Below, piece after piece: positions 24,534-33,086 of a DNA stretch of 64,000 nucleotides. Both the position numbers and the translations under genes were made by a program. The notes beneath the pieces are model-generated. The model was not told the origin of the DNA, did no database searches, and was given only the letters and a program-made list of their open reading frames with translations. Position 1 is the first letter of the stretch, and each line of letters opens with the position of its first letter. The stretch comes from Rossellomorea vietnamensis NBRC 101237 (GTDB lineage Bacteria > Bacillota > Bacilli > Bacillales > Bacillaceae_B), in NCBI RefSeq assembly GCF_001591825.1, contig NZ_BCVQ01000002.1, positions 124,001-188,000 of the forward strand, in the 5' to 3' direction.

Positions 24534-25295
24534 TTATCTCCCAAGCCATCCCCCATCAACAGCTGCTAAATGTCCATGAACATAATTAGAAGCTGCCGAA
24601 GCCAAGTAGACGACGGTTCCCTTGAAATCATCCGGTTCTCCCCAGCGGTCTGCTGGAATTCGATCAAGAATCTGTTTACTTCTGACCGTGTCGTCAATTA
24701 AGGCAGTATTCATATCAGTAGCGATATATCCTGGAACAATTGCGTTCACATTCACCCCCTCTTTTGCCCATTCATTGGAGAGGGCTTTCGTAAGTTGGGC
24801 CACTCCACCCTTTGCTGCAGCATACGCTGGGACGGTTAATCCTCCTTGGTACGAGAGCAGGGAAGCGGTGTTGATGATTTTGCCTGATCCTTGCGCCACC
24901 ATGTGACGGCCTGCTTCCTGACATAATAGCCAGACCACTTTTAGATTAATATTCAGCACATCATCCCAATCCGATTCAGGGAAATCGACGGATGGTGACC
25001 GGCGTTGAATACCTGCGTTGTTTACTAAAATATCAATCTTTCCAAACGTTGAAACCACATTGGGTATCGCTGATTTCACCTCTTCTACCTTTTCAAGGTC
25101 ACAAGCAATAATGGAGCATTTCCTACCAAGATGTTCGATTTCCTCTTTTACACCGGTCTGTTCCGGGTTCCTTTGAAGTAAGGCAATATCAGCTCCGGCT
25201 TCTGCCAGGGCCAACGCCATTGAACGTCCGATCCCCCGTGTAGCCCCTGTAATGGCTGCAACCTTGCCGGTTAGATCAAATAAGTTCTTTGACAT
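24534..25295 (-). CDS. kduD: 2-dehydro-3-deoxy-D-gluconate 5-dehydrogenase-like SDR (KduD)
   Basis: NAD(P)-dependent short-chain dehydrogenase, closest in motifs to KduD of pectin/uronate breakdown. In the 253-residue product the Rossmann motif TGATRGIG is at 16-23, NNAG at 92-95, catalytic Ser145 (INTASL), Tyr158 and Lys162 (YAAAK), and the KduD-like ending YVHGHLAAVDGGWLGR. The ATG at 25295 has AAAGGAGAGA upstream; longer in-frame extension to 25385 has none. No other uronate genes (KduI, KdgK/A) are nearby, so the pathway role is inferred from sequence alone. A relic of a second copy is at 11639-11711. Confidence 0.78.
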   Translation of the reverse strand: MSKNLFDLTGKVAAITGATRGIGRSMALALAEAGADIALLQRNPEQTGVKEEIEHLGRKCSIIACDLEKVEEVKSAIPNVVSTFGKIDILVNNAGIQRRSPSVDFPESDWDDVLNINLKVVWLLCQEAGRHMVAQGSGKIINTASLLSYQGGLTVPAYAAAKGGVAQLTKALSNEWAKEGVNVNAIVPGYIATDMNTALIDDTVRSKQILDRIPADRWGEPDDFKGTVVYLASAASNYVHGHLAAVDGGWLGR

Positions 25296-25587
25296 GAGTA
25301 TCTCTCCTTTTCTTGTTTTTGATTGGTAAAAATTAGAATATAAGATGAAAAAAACACGATTATCGATAGTGCTATCATGAATCAAGTCTCTTTTATGAGC
25401 ACCTGTTAGTTATTGTATCAAGAAATAGCTGACAATTTAAAACCAATCCCACTTGAGATAAACTAACCCATCATAGGATTTTAAAGATAATCATAATAAC
25501 TAAGATTTCTAACCTAAAACTTTATACTTAGTAAAATATAACTAGAAGAATATTTTATTTGTCAATTTTTGTGATAAGATGTAAATG

Positions 25588-25603
25588 TTGTTAACGTTAA
25601 CAA
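25588..25603. promoter_or_regulatory. 16-bp perfect palindrome, cre/LacI-type operator candidate
   Basis: TTGTTAACGTTAACAA is a perfect palindrome with the central CG typical of LacI/CcpA-family sites; TGTTAACGTTAACA matches the relaxed cre consensus TGWNANCGNTNWCA. It lies 24 bases before the start codon of the secreted amidase-like gene, where a bound repressor would block transcription. Confidence 0.6.
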
Positions 25604-25626
25604 AAAATGACAAAAGGGGTTTTTAT

Positions 25627-26781
25627 ATGAAGAAGTTTATTGTGGGGTTAGTTTTATCAGTTCCACTAATCGTTACAGGGATTCCATCTTTATCGATGGC
25701 GTCCACAACAATCAGTCAGCCAGTTGAGAAAGCAGAAAACCAATTGAACCTACAAAAAATTGGTGAAAAAGCTTTAGATAAAATGCTTAAACAACAAAAG
25801 AAGGATTTTGAAGGAAGTAATCCTCTCTTAAATTCAGATATTTCGAAGCTGACAGAAACCGATGAAGCAGTTTTAATTTATTATGGTACTACTGAAGTAG
25901 ATAAGCGTAAACTACAAGAGTTCACATATGATATTCAAAATTTTGAAGTATATACAGATGAACAAGGGAAATCTTATGTGGAAGCATATGTTATTCGAAG
26001 CTTTAAATTTGAAGGACAGGATGTTCTAACACAACTTGGAGATGATATTAAGTTAGAAATTAAAGTTCCTTCTTCACAATTGAATAAAACTAGTAAAATG
26101 AGCGAAACTAGTATTCAGAATATTGCGGAATCTCCAGATAATATACAATTAAGTTCCAATACTGCAGAAGCAAAAAATAAGGATAATACATTAACGTTAG
26201 ACAAATTTCTAGAAAGATACCAAGAAGAAGTAGATAAAGAACCAATCTCAATAGTCCAAGATAAAGAAGATCTAAAAATGGAACTTCAAAATAGTCCATC
26301 TTTAGCAGCAGCATCATACAGTTATTATGGAACAAATGCAGCCGCGTATGCTCGAAAATACGCTTTGAGTCCTAACACAGCAAGCTATAAGTATTATAGT
26401 GGAGAAGATTGTACAAACTTTGTTTCTCAGTCTATTAAAGCCGGTGGAATGCCTAACTTCACAGATTGGAAGGCTTATACAGATGCATGGGTTAATGCAG
26501 GGGCATTTAGGGATTATATTCGTCAATCAGGTGGGATTTTAATGAGTACGGTTACAGACGACTATGCTCATGCTTTCCTAGGAGATGTGTATCACTATGA
26601 TTATAGAAATAAATATTTCTTAAATAGTCCAGACGGTTGGATGGATCATACCGCAATCGTTACAGCGTTTGCAAATCCAAAAATTTTAGTAAGCTATCAT
26701 TCAACAAACAGATTAAATGTAACAAGGGAATTCTTCACTTCCGTAGAAGGCGGAGTTCGATACCTTTCTGACATTAAGTAA
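25627..26781 (+). CDS. Secreted amidase-domain protein (Amidase_6 type)
   Basis: 384-residue exported protein, probably acting on cell wall or peptide bonds. Signal peptide at 1-28 (MKKFIVGLVLSVPLIVTGIP, cut near SMA-ST). The N-terminal half is a lysine/glutamate-rich prodomain-like region; from about 235 the C-terminal catalytic-type domain shows NAAAYARKYAL, the likely active Cys in SGEDCTNFVSQSI, and a His in MDHTAIVTAF. ATG 25627 follows AAAAGGGGTT; the frame is open upstream to a TTG at 25585 that lies across the operator. It ends at a clean 12-bp terminator, so it is a single-gene unit. Confidence 0.78.
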   Translation: MKKFIVGLVLSVPLIVTGIPSLSMASTTISQPVEKAENQLNLQKIGEKALDKMLKQQKKDFEGSNPLLNSDISKLTETDEAVLIYYGTTEVDKRKLQEFTYDIQNFEVYTDEQGKSYVEAYVIRSFKFEGQDVLTQLGDDIKLEIKVPSSQLNKTSKMSETSIQNIAESPDNIQLSSNTAEAKNKDNTLTLDKFLERYQEEVDKEPISIVQDKEDLKMELQNSPSLAAASYSYYGTNAAAYARKYALSPNTASYKYYSGEDCTNFVSQSIKAGGMPNFTDWKAYTDAWVNAGAFRDYIRQSGGILMSTVTDDYAHAFLGDVYHYDYRNKYFLNSPDGWMDHTAIVTAFANPKILVSYHSTNRLNVTREFFTSVEGGVRYLSDIK

Positions 26782-26791
26782 TAAGTAGTAC

Positions 26792-26821
26792 GAAAGGCCA
26801 ATGTATTTTCATTGGCCTTTC
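26792..26821. terminator. Terminator after the amidase-like gene
   Basis: GAAAGGCCAATG (26792-26803), loop TATTTT, CATTGGCCTTTC (26810-26821); a perfect 12-bp stem 10 bases past the stop codon. Confidence 0.75.
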
Positions 26822-26867
26822 AGTTATATTGAAAGTGGAATAATTAACCATGATAGGTTGGTGTTTT

Positions 26868-27197
26868 ATGAAAAGGTTCTTTTGGAAAAAAGGTTTACTT
26901 ATCATTTTTGGCGTATTATTAATCTTAGCTATTTCTCTTCCACTCCTTGCCCCAGTAGTACATAATGATGACTCACCACGAAGTGCCATAAGAAATTATA
27001 TTTACAGTGAAGGATATACTTACCAAAGCTTCTTCTCCTTCATTTCGGATGATGATTATAAAGATCAACAGTATGGTGAAAGATACAGTGTTGTGTGGAA
27101 CGCTTGGAAGAGTGAAACCGGCATGAGTCCTTCTACATGTTATGCCCAAAAAACTGGTAAGGATCATTATGAAGTTACTTGTGGCACGGGACCATAA
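26868..27197 (+). CDS. Hypothetical membrane-anchored small protein
   Basis: 109 residues, family not recognised. A basic start and one hydrophobic segment (about 8-26, GLLIIFGVLLILAISLPLLAP) form a signal anchor; the outside part has two Cys (STCYAQKTG and VTCGTGP) that could form a disulfide. ATG 26868 is preferred over 26850 because GGTTGGTG lies about 7 bases upstream. It stands alone between two terminator-like hairpins. Confidence 0.55.
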   Translation: MKRFFWKKGLLIIFGVLLILAISLPLLAPVVHNDDSPRSAIRNYIYSEGYTYQSFFSFISDDDYKDQQYGERYSVVWNAWKSETGMSPSTCYAQKTGKDHYEVTCGTGP

Positions 27198-27247
27198 GTT
27201 CATCCTTTTTCAAAATACACTTAATCTCCAAGTATATTAGGATCAAA

Positions 27248-27312
27248 CTCCCAGTAGGAAATGATCCCTTGCCTTTTTGATCTGGGAGTGGGACTTGAGG
27301 GATAGTCCCACT
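27248..27312. terminator. Double hairpin between converging genes
   Basis: ACTCCCAG (27248-27255) pairs with CTGGGAGT (27283-27290); overlapping it, GTGGGACT (27289-27296) pairs with AGTCCCAC (27305-27312). The second stem belongs to the GGGAC repeat family. It separates the small membrane gene from the convergent dehydrogenase. Confidence 0.55.
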
Positions 27313-27323
27313 CGTCCCAACCA

Positions 27324-28070
27324 TTATTTAAACGAAGCATACCCCTCATCCGCCATCACAACACTACCATTAATCGCATCCGCTTCCTCTAACGAAAGAA
27401 GATAAACCGCATTAGCCAGTTGCTTTGGCTGTGTGAGTTTGTTCCCCATTACTTTCGCTTTCATGGAATCAATGATGCCGTGGTCTTTATAGCCTTGAAT
27501 GATCGGGGTGTCCACGACTCCCGGTGCGATGCCGACGACACGGATGCCGTATGGAGCCAGTTCCAATGCCGCTGATTTGGTCATCATGTTGACGGCTCCT
27601 TTTGTGGCGTGGTAGGCGAAGGTGTTAGGTGAAGCGAGTACCCCGAATACGGAGGTGGTGTTGATGATGACGCCTTTGATGTTCAGTTCTTTCATCTTTT
27701 TCGCCGCAGCGATGATACCGTATGCGACACCGTGCTGGTTGATATTGATGATTCTGTGGTAGGCATCCATGTTCATGTCGAGTACAGGGGTAGGTGACCC
27801 GATTCCGGCATTGTTGAACATGATGTCGATTCTTCCGTATTCTTCGACGGTTTTCTCTACTAAGCTGGTTACGTCCTCATGGTTGGACACGTCCGTTTTA
27901 ATGAAGATGGCTTCGCCGCCCGCAGAACGGATCATTTCGACCGTTTCATTCCCCAATTCTTCATTGAAGTCCGCAACGACAACCCGGTCTCCTTTACGGG
28001 CAAACTTCAGACCGGTTTCCCGTCCAATTCCGCTTGCCCCGCCTGTAATGACCGCCACTCTTTTCGTCAT
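27324..28070 (-). CDS. Short-chain dehydrogenase/reductase (SDR), substrate unknown
   Basis: 248-residue classical SDR oxidoreductase. TGGASGIG at 9-16 binds the dinucleotide, NNAG near 87-90, catalytic Ser in INTTSVFG, Tyr and Lys in YHATKGA near 155-161, and a C-terminus ending ADEGYASFK. RBS AAGGAGGAAA precedes the ATG. It is divergent from a LysR regulator 111 bases away, the usual arrangement in which the regulator controls the dehydrogenase. Nothing in the sequence fixes the substrate. Confidence 0.85.
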   Translation of the reverse strand: MTKRVAVITGGASGIGRETGLKFARKGDRVVVADFNEELGNETVEMIRSAGGEAIFIKTDVSNHEDVTSLVEKTVEEYGRIDIMFNNAGIGSPTPVLDMNMDAYHRIININQHGVAYGIIAAAKKMKELNIKGVIINTTSVFGVLASPNTFAYHATKGAVNMMTKSAALELAPYGIRVVGIAPGVVDTPIIQGYKDHGIIDSMKAKVMGNKLTQPKQLANAVYLLSLEEADAINGSVVMADEGYASFK

Positions 28071-28140
28071 GTGTATTTCCTCCTTATTTTAACATCTGAA
28101 TTTATTTTAACATTCACATAAATTTATTATAATTTAATAA

Positions 28141-28168
28141 AACTAACATTTAGTTAAGTATTACTTAA
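28141..28168. promoter_or_regulatory. Operator candidates in the SDR/LysR divergent region
   Basis: AACTA-ACATT-TAGTT (28141-28155) contains a T-N11-A LysR-type dyad, and directly next to it TTAAGT-ATT-ACTTAA (28154-28168) is a perfect palindrome. The second overlaps the region just before the lysR RBS (AAGGAGGGA), which fits autoregulation plus control of the dehydrogenase. Confidence 0.5.
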
Positions 28169-28181
28169 GGAGGGACGGACC

Positions 28182-29075
28182 TTGAATATTGAACAGTTGG
28201 AGCATGTGGCAGAGGTGGCAAGGGCAGGGGCGCTTACGAAGGCGGCGGACCATTTGCATGTGAGCGCGTCAGCCGTGAGCCAGTCCATCAGCAAGTTGGA
28301 ACAGGAGTTGGGAGTACAGATTTTCACCCGGAATCGTCAGGGTACCGCATTGACAGCAGAGGGTAAGAATATCATCGAGAAAGCGGAAAAAGTACTGGCG
28401 GCAATAGGCGAACTGAAGGAAGAAGCGAACCGATGCTCGGATACACTGACGGGTGAGCTGAAAATCGGCATGATCCCTGGTCCCATCAACCTTCTGATTG
28501 ATACGGTATCAGCGTATAAGACTGATTACCCGAACGTGAAGGTAGAAATATATGAAATGGGACCGGTGAAAATTGTTGAGAGCGTCGAGAATAACGAATT
28601 GGATATTGGACTGATTTTAACCTCTGAGTCGTTCGCTGTTCAACATCACGAACTGGTGGCAGAGGAGCTCCTGGAAGGGAAAATGGTGGCCGGCGTTCAC
28701 GAACATTCCCCGCTGGCCGCGTTTGACCAGCTCACCCCACAGCAACTGATTGGGGAGACTTTTGTTCTGTATAACGATGACTATATTAAACAATTTGCCC
28801 ACGATACCTTATCGCCGTTTGGACCCATTGATATTCTGTTTACCACGAATAATACGGAGGCGATTAAGAGGGCGGTTCAAAGCGGGGTGGCGGTGACCCT
28901 TGGGATGGATTATTCGTTCCGGACCCTTGCTCCTTATACGAATCAACCGATTATTCCGGTGGAGATTGAAGGGGCGGGGAGTGAAGCCCTTCATCTTGCA
29001 TGGATCAGAAGGAAGGATAGGGTTCCTTCGCGGAGGGTGGAGGAGTTTGTGAAGAGGGTGAGGAGGGAGTTGTAG
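28182..29075 (+). CDS. LysR-family transcriptional regulator
   Basis: 297-residue DNA-binding regulator. The winged HTH is at residues 1-60 (LEHVAEVARAGALTKAADHL, SASAVSQSISKLEQELGVQ) followed by the effector-binding fold (about 90-290, starting LKIGMIPGPINLLIDTV). TTG start with AAGGAGGGA 6 bases upstream. It is divergent from the SDR gene, so a role in its induction by a small metabolite is likely; the ligand is unknown. Confidence 0.9.
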   Translation: MNIEQLEHVAEVARAGALTKAADHLHVSASAVSQSISKLEQELGVQIFTRNRQGTALTAEGKNIIEKAEKVLAAIGELKEEANRCSDTLTGELKIGMIPGPINLLIDTVSAYKTDYPNVKVEIYEMGPVKIVESVENNELDIGLILTSESFAVQHHELVAEELLEGKMVAGVHEHSPLAAFDQLTPQQLIGETFVLYNDDYIKQFAHDTLSPFGPIDILFTTNNTEAIKRAVQSGVAVTLGMDYSFRTLAPYTNQPIIPVEIEGAGSEALHLAWIRRKDRVPSRRVEEFVKRVRREL

Positions 29076-29210
29076 GGGAGACGGCCCCGTTGTTCTTATA
29101 ACATGACTGTATGGACCCTGGATTATGTCTGATTACTCATTTAGGGTGAGAGATCCAGTACCGTCTGATAATTAAGCTAACATGACCGGATATTTACTGT
29201 GAACATAAAT

Positions 29211-29239
29211 AAAGCAGAAGCTTATAGCATCTGCTTTTT
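29211..29239. terminator. Terminator between LysR and BrnA genes
   Basis: AAAGCAGA (29211-29218) pairs with TCTGCTTT (29230-29237), with TTTTT on the plus side. It serves the converging lysR gene and overlaps the stop codon of the antitoxin gene on the other strand. Confidence 0.65.
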
Positions 29240-29585
29240 AGTAAACCTTTTCTCTTTTTTCTTCTTCATATACTCGTTCTGTTACAAATTGCTTTAGAAG
29301 GGTTTGGTAAGGAATGTTCTTTAATTCAGCTAAATGCTGCAAACGAAGAAGTAGGTCGCTTTCAATTCTGATACTAATTGGCTGAGTAGATGCTTTTCTT
29401 GGAGGTGGTAAATCCTCATCGTCTTCTACCATTATGCTTTCTTCCAATAAACGCTCACTCATGGCATGTTTCTCCCAAAACTGATGTTCTTCTTCTTCTG
29501 TCATGTGTTTTGGTATCAGATTTGGATCATCAATAATCATTCTGCCCATTTCATCTCTGTCCTCATTAAATGTATTTAAGCTCAT
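29238..29585 (-). CDS. brnA: BrnA/CopG-like antitoxin (ribbon-helix-helix)
   Basis: 115-residue putative antitoxin. The C-terminal third has the ribbon-helix-helix pattern (ISIRIESDLLLRLQHLAELK, then IPYQTLLKQFVTERVYEEE); the N-terminal part is acidic (EEEEHQFWEKHAM, EDDEDLPPPRK) and would neutralise the toxin. ATG 29585 has AAGGAGGAAA upstream, and the gene starts one base after the toxin stop, so toxin and antitoxin are co-translated in the BrnT-BrnA order. It probably also binds the operator dyad upstream of the toxin. Confidence 0.75.
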   Translation of the reverse strand: MSLNTFNEDRDEMGRMIIDDPNLIPKHMTEEEEHQFWEKHAMSERLLEESIMVEDDEDLPPPRKASTQPISIRIESDLLLRLQHLAELKNIPYQTLLKQFVTERVYEEEKREKVY

Positions 29586-29586
29586 G

Positions 29587-29850
29587 TTATTTCCTCCTTC
29601 TTTTATAATAAGATTTCCTTTCCCATTCAGAAGAATCCCATCCCGTAACAACTCGTATCATTTTATTCTTCTTCTCATAGATGACAGTTAGTATACGCCC
29701 ATCTTCCGTCATCCCAACTAATTTCTTTCTTGCTGTGTGAGCATCTAGAGGGACTCTGTCAGGATCAAAAAATGATTGTTCTGCTTCTCCGGGTTCTATT
29801 TCGTGTGCCCTGACCTTTTTTTCGTTATGGTGATCCCAATCAAATACCAA
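29587..29850 (-). CDS. brnT: BrnT-family toxin (type II toxin-antitoxin)
   Basis: 87-residue predicted RNase toxin of the BrnT (DUF497) family. It has the family order: FDWDHHNEKK at the N-terminus, AEQSFFDPDRV, then RKKLVGMTEDGRILTVIY and a basic end WERKSYYKRRRK. The TTG at 29850 is chosen as the start since AAGGGGGAG lies 9 bases upstream; the frame is open further up to 29895 across the promoter. Toxin first, antitoxin second, is the standard BrnTA order. Confidence 0.8.
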   Translation of the reverse strand: MVFDWDHHNEKKVRAHEIEPGEAEQSFFDPDRVPLDAHTARKKLVGMTEDGRILTVIYEKKNKMIRVVTGWDSSEWERKSYYKRRRK

Positions 29851-29865
29851 CTCTGTACTCCCCCT

Positions 29866-29935
29866 TAGTATATGTATATACCTTAATACATACATTGTAT
29901 ACTATTTTATAAGGAAAGGAAAAATTTTCAATTTA
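29866..29935 (-). promoter_or_regulatory. Promoter and operator dyad of brnTA
   Basis: TAGTATA (29866-29872) and TATACTA (29898-29904) form an inverted repeat over AT-rich GTATATAC-like repeats. On the minus strand TTGAAA and TAAAAT, 16 bases apart, make a plausible sigma-A promoter whose start region overlaps the dyad, as expected for autorepression by the antitoxin. Confidence 0.5.
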
Positions 29936-30017
29936 AAAAAGACAAGGAAACTGGTTAAAAGAATGCTCTAAAGGTAGCTCTTTCCGAGGTGCCTGAGCTA
30001 AAATGTTCTCACTACCC

Positions 30018-30674
30018 CTACATCGCTTCCTTCAACCCCTTCTTAATCAACCACTGATTCGCCGGATAACTCGTCAGAAACCCTAATATCATCGCAATTT
30101 GCATCATGAACCAATACGCAGGTTCGGTAGGTTTCGGCGGTTGAGTGAATAACAGATAATGCACAACGGCCATCCATCCGAACATCCCTACTTCAAAGGC
30201 GATCAGGGAAAGGGAGTCGGCTTTGATTGCCTGTTTGAAGGCGTTGAGCTTTCCATCCTCCTTGTTCATAGGATAAATCGCATAGAATTGAAAGATGATA
30301 CCGAATAAATATGCGAGAATGAATTCCACCGTATAATGAGCAAATAAAGTAGTACCGGCAATCATGAGACCGGTCATGGCGACGATCGGAACACCGACCG
30401 CGTCACCGAAAGAGCAGCCTGCCGAGCAGTGGCTAGTGGAGACGAATACCTTGGCCCCATGGCCGCGATTGTCTTCCTTCTCTAAATCCTTCGCTTTCAC
30501 CCGTCCCCACTTAAAATACGTCCACAGAGCTATCGGACCGAAGAACCACCCGTTGATCGGCCACACTACATTCATGATTTTCATCTTCTGCGGATGCTTG
30601 ACCACATCCACTAATATAATGAGGGAAGATAACAGTCCTATCCCCAGAAAAATCCACGAAATCGTTGTTAGCAC
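30018..30674 (-). CDS. DUF4396 polytopic membrane protein
   Basis: 218 residues with about five hydrophobic helices (e.g. ISWIFLGIGLLSSLIILVDV at the start, FILAYLFGIIFQFYAIYPM near 120). The family hallmark STSHCSAGCSFGD is near 80-92, with two cysteines and a histidine that could bind metal or be redox active. GTG start with GAAAGGATGA upstream. Single gene; the function of DUF4396 proteins is not known. Confidence 0.8.
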   Translation of the reverse strand: MLTTISWIFLGIGLLSSLIILVDVVKHPQKMKIMNVVWPINGWFFGPIALWTYFKWGRVKAKDLEKEDNRGHGAKVFVSTSHCSAGCSFGDAVGVPIVAMTGLMIAGTTLFAHYTVEFILAYLFGIIFQFYAIYPMNKEDGKLNAFKQAIKADSLSLIAFEVGMFGWMAVVHYLLFTQPPKPTEPAYWFMMQIAMILGFLTSYPANQWLIKKGLKEAM

Positions 30675-30759
30675 AGAATCATCCTTTCTATTTTTTCTCT
30701 ATAAGCAAATATACCCGTTAGAGGATATCGATAATCTTTCCGAGATTGAGAGATTTTTT

Positions 30760-30814
30760 TGAAAAAGTTTTCCGAGGGTGTCCTTTTTCATTTTTCCAAC
30801 CTATTTAAAACATG
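30760..30814 (+). promoter_or_regulatory. Upstream element shared by the two replication-like genes, copy A
   Basis: GAAAAAGTTTTCCGAGGGTG followed by TCCTTTTT and an AT-rich TATTTAAAAC stretch. A matching block precedes the gene at 31958 (copy B, 31886-31938: GAAAAAAGTTTG ... GGTGTCCTTTT ... TATATAAAGG). Likely a shared promoter or regulator site; no such block is seen elsewhere in the window. Confidence 0.45.
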
Positions 30815-30840
30815 AATAGACGAGAAGGGTGGAAGAGAAT

Positions 30841-31873
30841 ATGAAATCAGGTTGTAAAGTGGCGGATCGAATCGGTGAATTGGATATTGTGGGGAATATC
30901 GTTCCTCATTTATGGTATAAGAACATTACGTTTTCAAGCGGGAAGGCACACTTTGTGGCAATTACCTTACTTGCGGATATTGTGTATTGGTATCGGCCGA
31001 CGTTAATCCGGGATGACAGCAGGATGATCACCGGTGCCAGGACGAAATTCAAGGGGGATATGCTGCAGAAGAGCTATCAGGCTTTTGCCGATACATACGG
31101 ATTTACGAAGCGCCAGGTGAAGGATGCGATTGATTTTCTTGTGGATCACCATTTGCTTATCCGTGAGTTCAGGACTATCTCGTCATCCAGTATCATTTTA
31201 AGCAATGTGATGTATGTGCAGCCAGTGGCAGAGAATGTGAAACGGGTGATGGAGGAGCGGTGTAACGTGAGTGAGCTCACTTCCATTTGCCCACCTGTTA
31301 CGCCGGAACGTACCAGCCCATCCATTTCAAAGGATGGCCACCCCCGTCAAGAGGTGGGGGCTCTAGAGATGGATGGGGGGGACGTATACAGAGAGTACTT
31401 CAAAGAATCCTTCAGAAAAGAATGAACAACAACAACGCGCAGGCGAGTGTCCCGTTACTTTTTTTAAAGAAAATGAATTCGGCAGGCTGGGGTCTTATAT
31501 GCAGGGGAAAATCAAGTCCTGGTGTGATAGCCTATCGGGCAGTCTGGTTGTAGAAGCCTTGAAAAGAGCGGTTGAACGGGGGAAGCATTATTGGAGCTAT
31601 GTGGATGCGATCCTTGTGAAGTGGGAGCTGCTGCAGGTGCGGAATGTGAAAGATGCCAGGGAGAAAGAAAAGCAGGTCAAACCGTATAAAAAAACCATTG
31701 GTCGTGCCGGACGGAAACCGGTACGGACGGAAATGCTGCCGGATTGGTTTACGGAAGAGGGGTTCGTTGAAGTACCGGATGAATCGTTAGACGTAGAATT
31801 TGAGGTGGAGAAGGCGAAGTTGATGGCGGAGCTTGAAGCATTCCGGGAGCGTGGGGCTGGTGTTGTGATGTAA
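30841..31873 (+). pseudogene. DnaD-like replication protein gene split by a frameshift
   Basis: Two overlapping frames make up one gene. Frame 1 (30841-31425) gives a winged-helix N-terminus (YGFTKRQVKDAIDFLVDHHL); frame 2 (31373-31873) gives the Thr/Ser-rich linker TYTESTSKNPSEKN and a DnaD-type domain (NEFGRLGSYMQGKI, VVEALKRAVERGKHYWSYVD). They join at a run of seven G (31375-31381), where a one-base slip restores a single ~340-residue protein. GAAGGGTGG precedes ATG 30841. Proteins of this kind are phage or plasmid replisome organisers. Reversible slippage at G7 could allow phase variation, but simple decay or a sequencing error is equally possible. Confidence 0.75.
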
Positions 31874-31885
31874 AACGAAAATGAA

Positions 31886-31938
31886 TGAAAAAAGTTTGTT
31901 CTATGGTGTCCTTTTGAACCGGATGTTTATATATAAAG
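31886..31938 (+). promoter_or_regulatory. Upstream element shared by the two replication-like genes, copy B
   Basis: Second copy of the GAAAAA(A)GTTT ... GGTGTCCTTTT ... AT-rich block described at 30760-30814, ending just before the RBS of the next gene. Confidence 0.45.
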
Positions 31939-31957
31939 GGTGAAGGAGGAGATGGAA

Positions 31958-32269
31958 ATGGAACAAACAGTTTGGATAAAGGATGAAATGGTGGATCATG
32001 AGGTGTTTCGAAACCCTGCGGACTTGCGGGTGTATATGTGGATTCTGCTTCGTGCAGGCCAGGATGGTACATATATTCACAGGAATGGGAGAATGCTTCG
32101 GGACATGAGTGAATCGATGTGGTATTACAACGGGAAGAAGTTAGATTGGTATTCGATTGAGTGGATTAAGGAGTGTCTGAAGAGGCTGGAGGGGTATGGA
32201 TTGATACGGGTTGATGAGAATGGCTTTGTGGTGACGTATGGGGAAGGGGAAGGGCCGCCATCCCAGTGA
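31958..32269 (+). CDS. Small replication-protein-like winged-helix protein
   Basis: 103 residues. The opening WIKDEMVDHEVFRNPADLRVYMWILLRA resembles the N-terminal domain of phage DnaD-like replisome organisers (residue W at the start, then 'NP...lk.w..lLlrA'), and IEWIKECLKRLEGYGLIRVD fits a winged-helix wing. It lacks the DnaD C-terminal domain. ATG 31958 is chosen because AAGGAGG ends 8 bases upstream. It follows the split DnaD-like gene and shares its upstream element, so the two form one unit. Confidence 0.6.
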   Translation: MEQTVWIKDEMVDHEVFRNPADLRVYMWILLRAGQDGTYIHRNGRMLRDMSESMWYYNGKKLDWYSIEWIKECLKRLEGYGLIRVDENGFVVTYGEGEGPPSQ

Positions 32270-32401
32270 TCACATTCGGAAGCACGGGGAGGCATCCCTG
32301 TGCTTCCTTTGTTAAATGGCAACCAGCAAGTTCATAATAGTATAGTCATTCGATACTATGTAGTAGGAGGTACCCTTTCCAAAGCCCCCTGTTTTGCTCC
32401 A

Positions 32402-32746
32402 TTATAAAAAAATACCTTCCAGCAGCCCGGATATTATATAATATAACGTCATTGAGAGAATTCCTTGGACAGCCAGTGCAATTAGGAATAAAATCTTTCG
32501 CACGAACCAATTAAATTTCCCGATTTTCGTATAAATAAAATACCCTGAACCCAACAACCCTTTTTGGAATGTGTTAGTTATTTTTTGAAATATGGTAGTG
32601 GGTGGGGTGTATATCGAAAGCTCGTAGAAACCTAACATTGTTTTTTCTAAGAGTACTATTGTACAGCCGTAAGCAAATTGGGTGGACAAAATCATCCCGA
32701 CTCCTATTTCAATAACTTCAATCGTGTCTTCTATATGCCAAAACAT
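32402..32746 (-). CDS. Hypothetical membrane protein
   Basis: 114 residues, not recognised. Hydrophobic segments near 10-30 (IEIGVGMILSTQFAYGCTIV) and 85-110 (ILFLIALAVQGILSMTLYYI) suggest two membrane helices around a basic middle. AGGAGG lies 5 bases before ATG 32746 (the neighbouring ATG at 32749 is too close to the RBS). Isolated gene. Confidence 0.55.
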   Translation of the reverse strand: MFWHIEDTIEVIEIGVGMILSTQFAYGCTIVLLEKTMLGFYELSIYTPPTTIFQKITNTFQKGLLGSGYFIYTKIGKFNWFVRKILFLIALAVQGILSMTLYYIISGLLEGIFL

Positions 32747-33086
32747 CATTTCCTCCTAGTTAAACCAACTGATGACAGCGTTCCTTATCTCGGAGCTGGA
32801 ATGGCCGAATAACTCACTAATCGCTCATTCTACGGCAATTCTAAAGAAAAGGTCCACTAAACACATTTTGCAGGATGCGTTCCAGGTTTATTGGCATTTA
32901 TTTGAAGTTTTATGTAGATGATATACCCATAAAATGTAAAATAAACTCTTTTTTAGTAAAAGAAGTTGGGTAGTGAGGATGTATTTTCTGATTCCTTATT
33001 TCAGGGGATTAAGATAGAGTGAGAAGAGCCTAGAAGAGCCTCCCCGGCTCTCTCACTGAACAGGTGACAAAGGGGGAAATCCACAC

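Noticed and set aside
25288-25627. KdgR-type control of the kduD-like gene
   Set aside because: No recognisable KdgR site was found; the palindrome at 25588 is better placed for the other gene.
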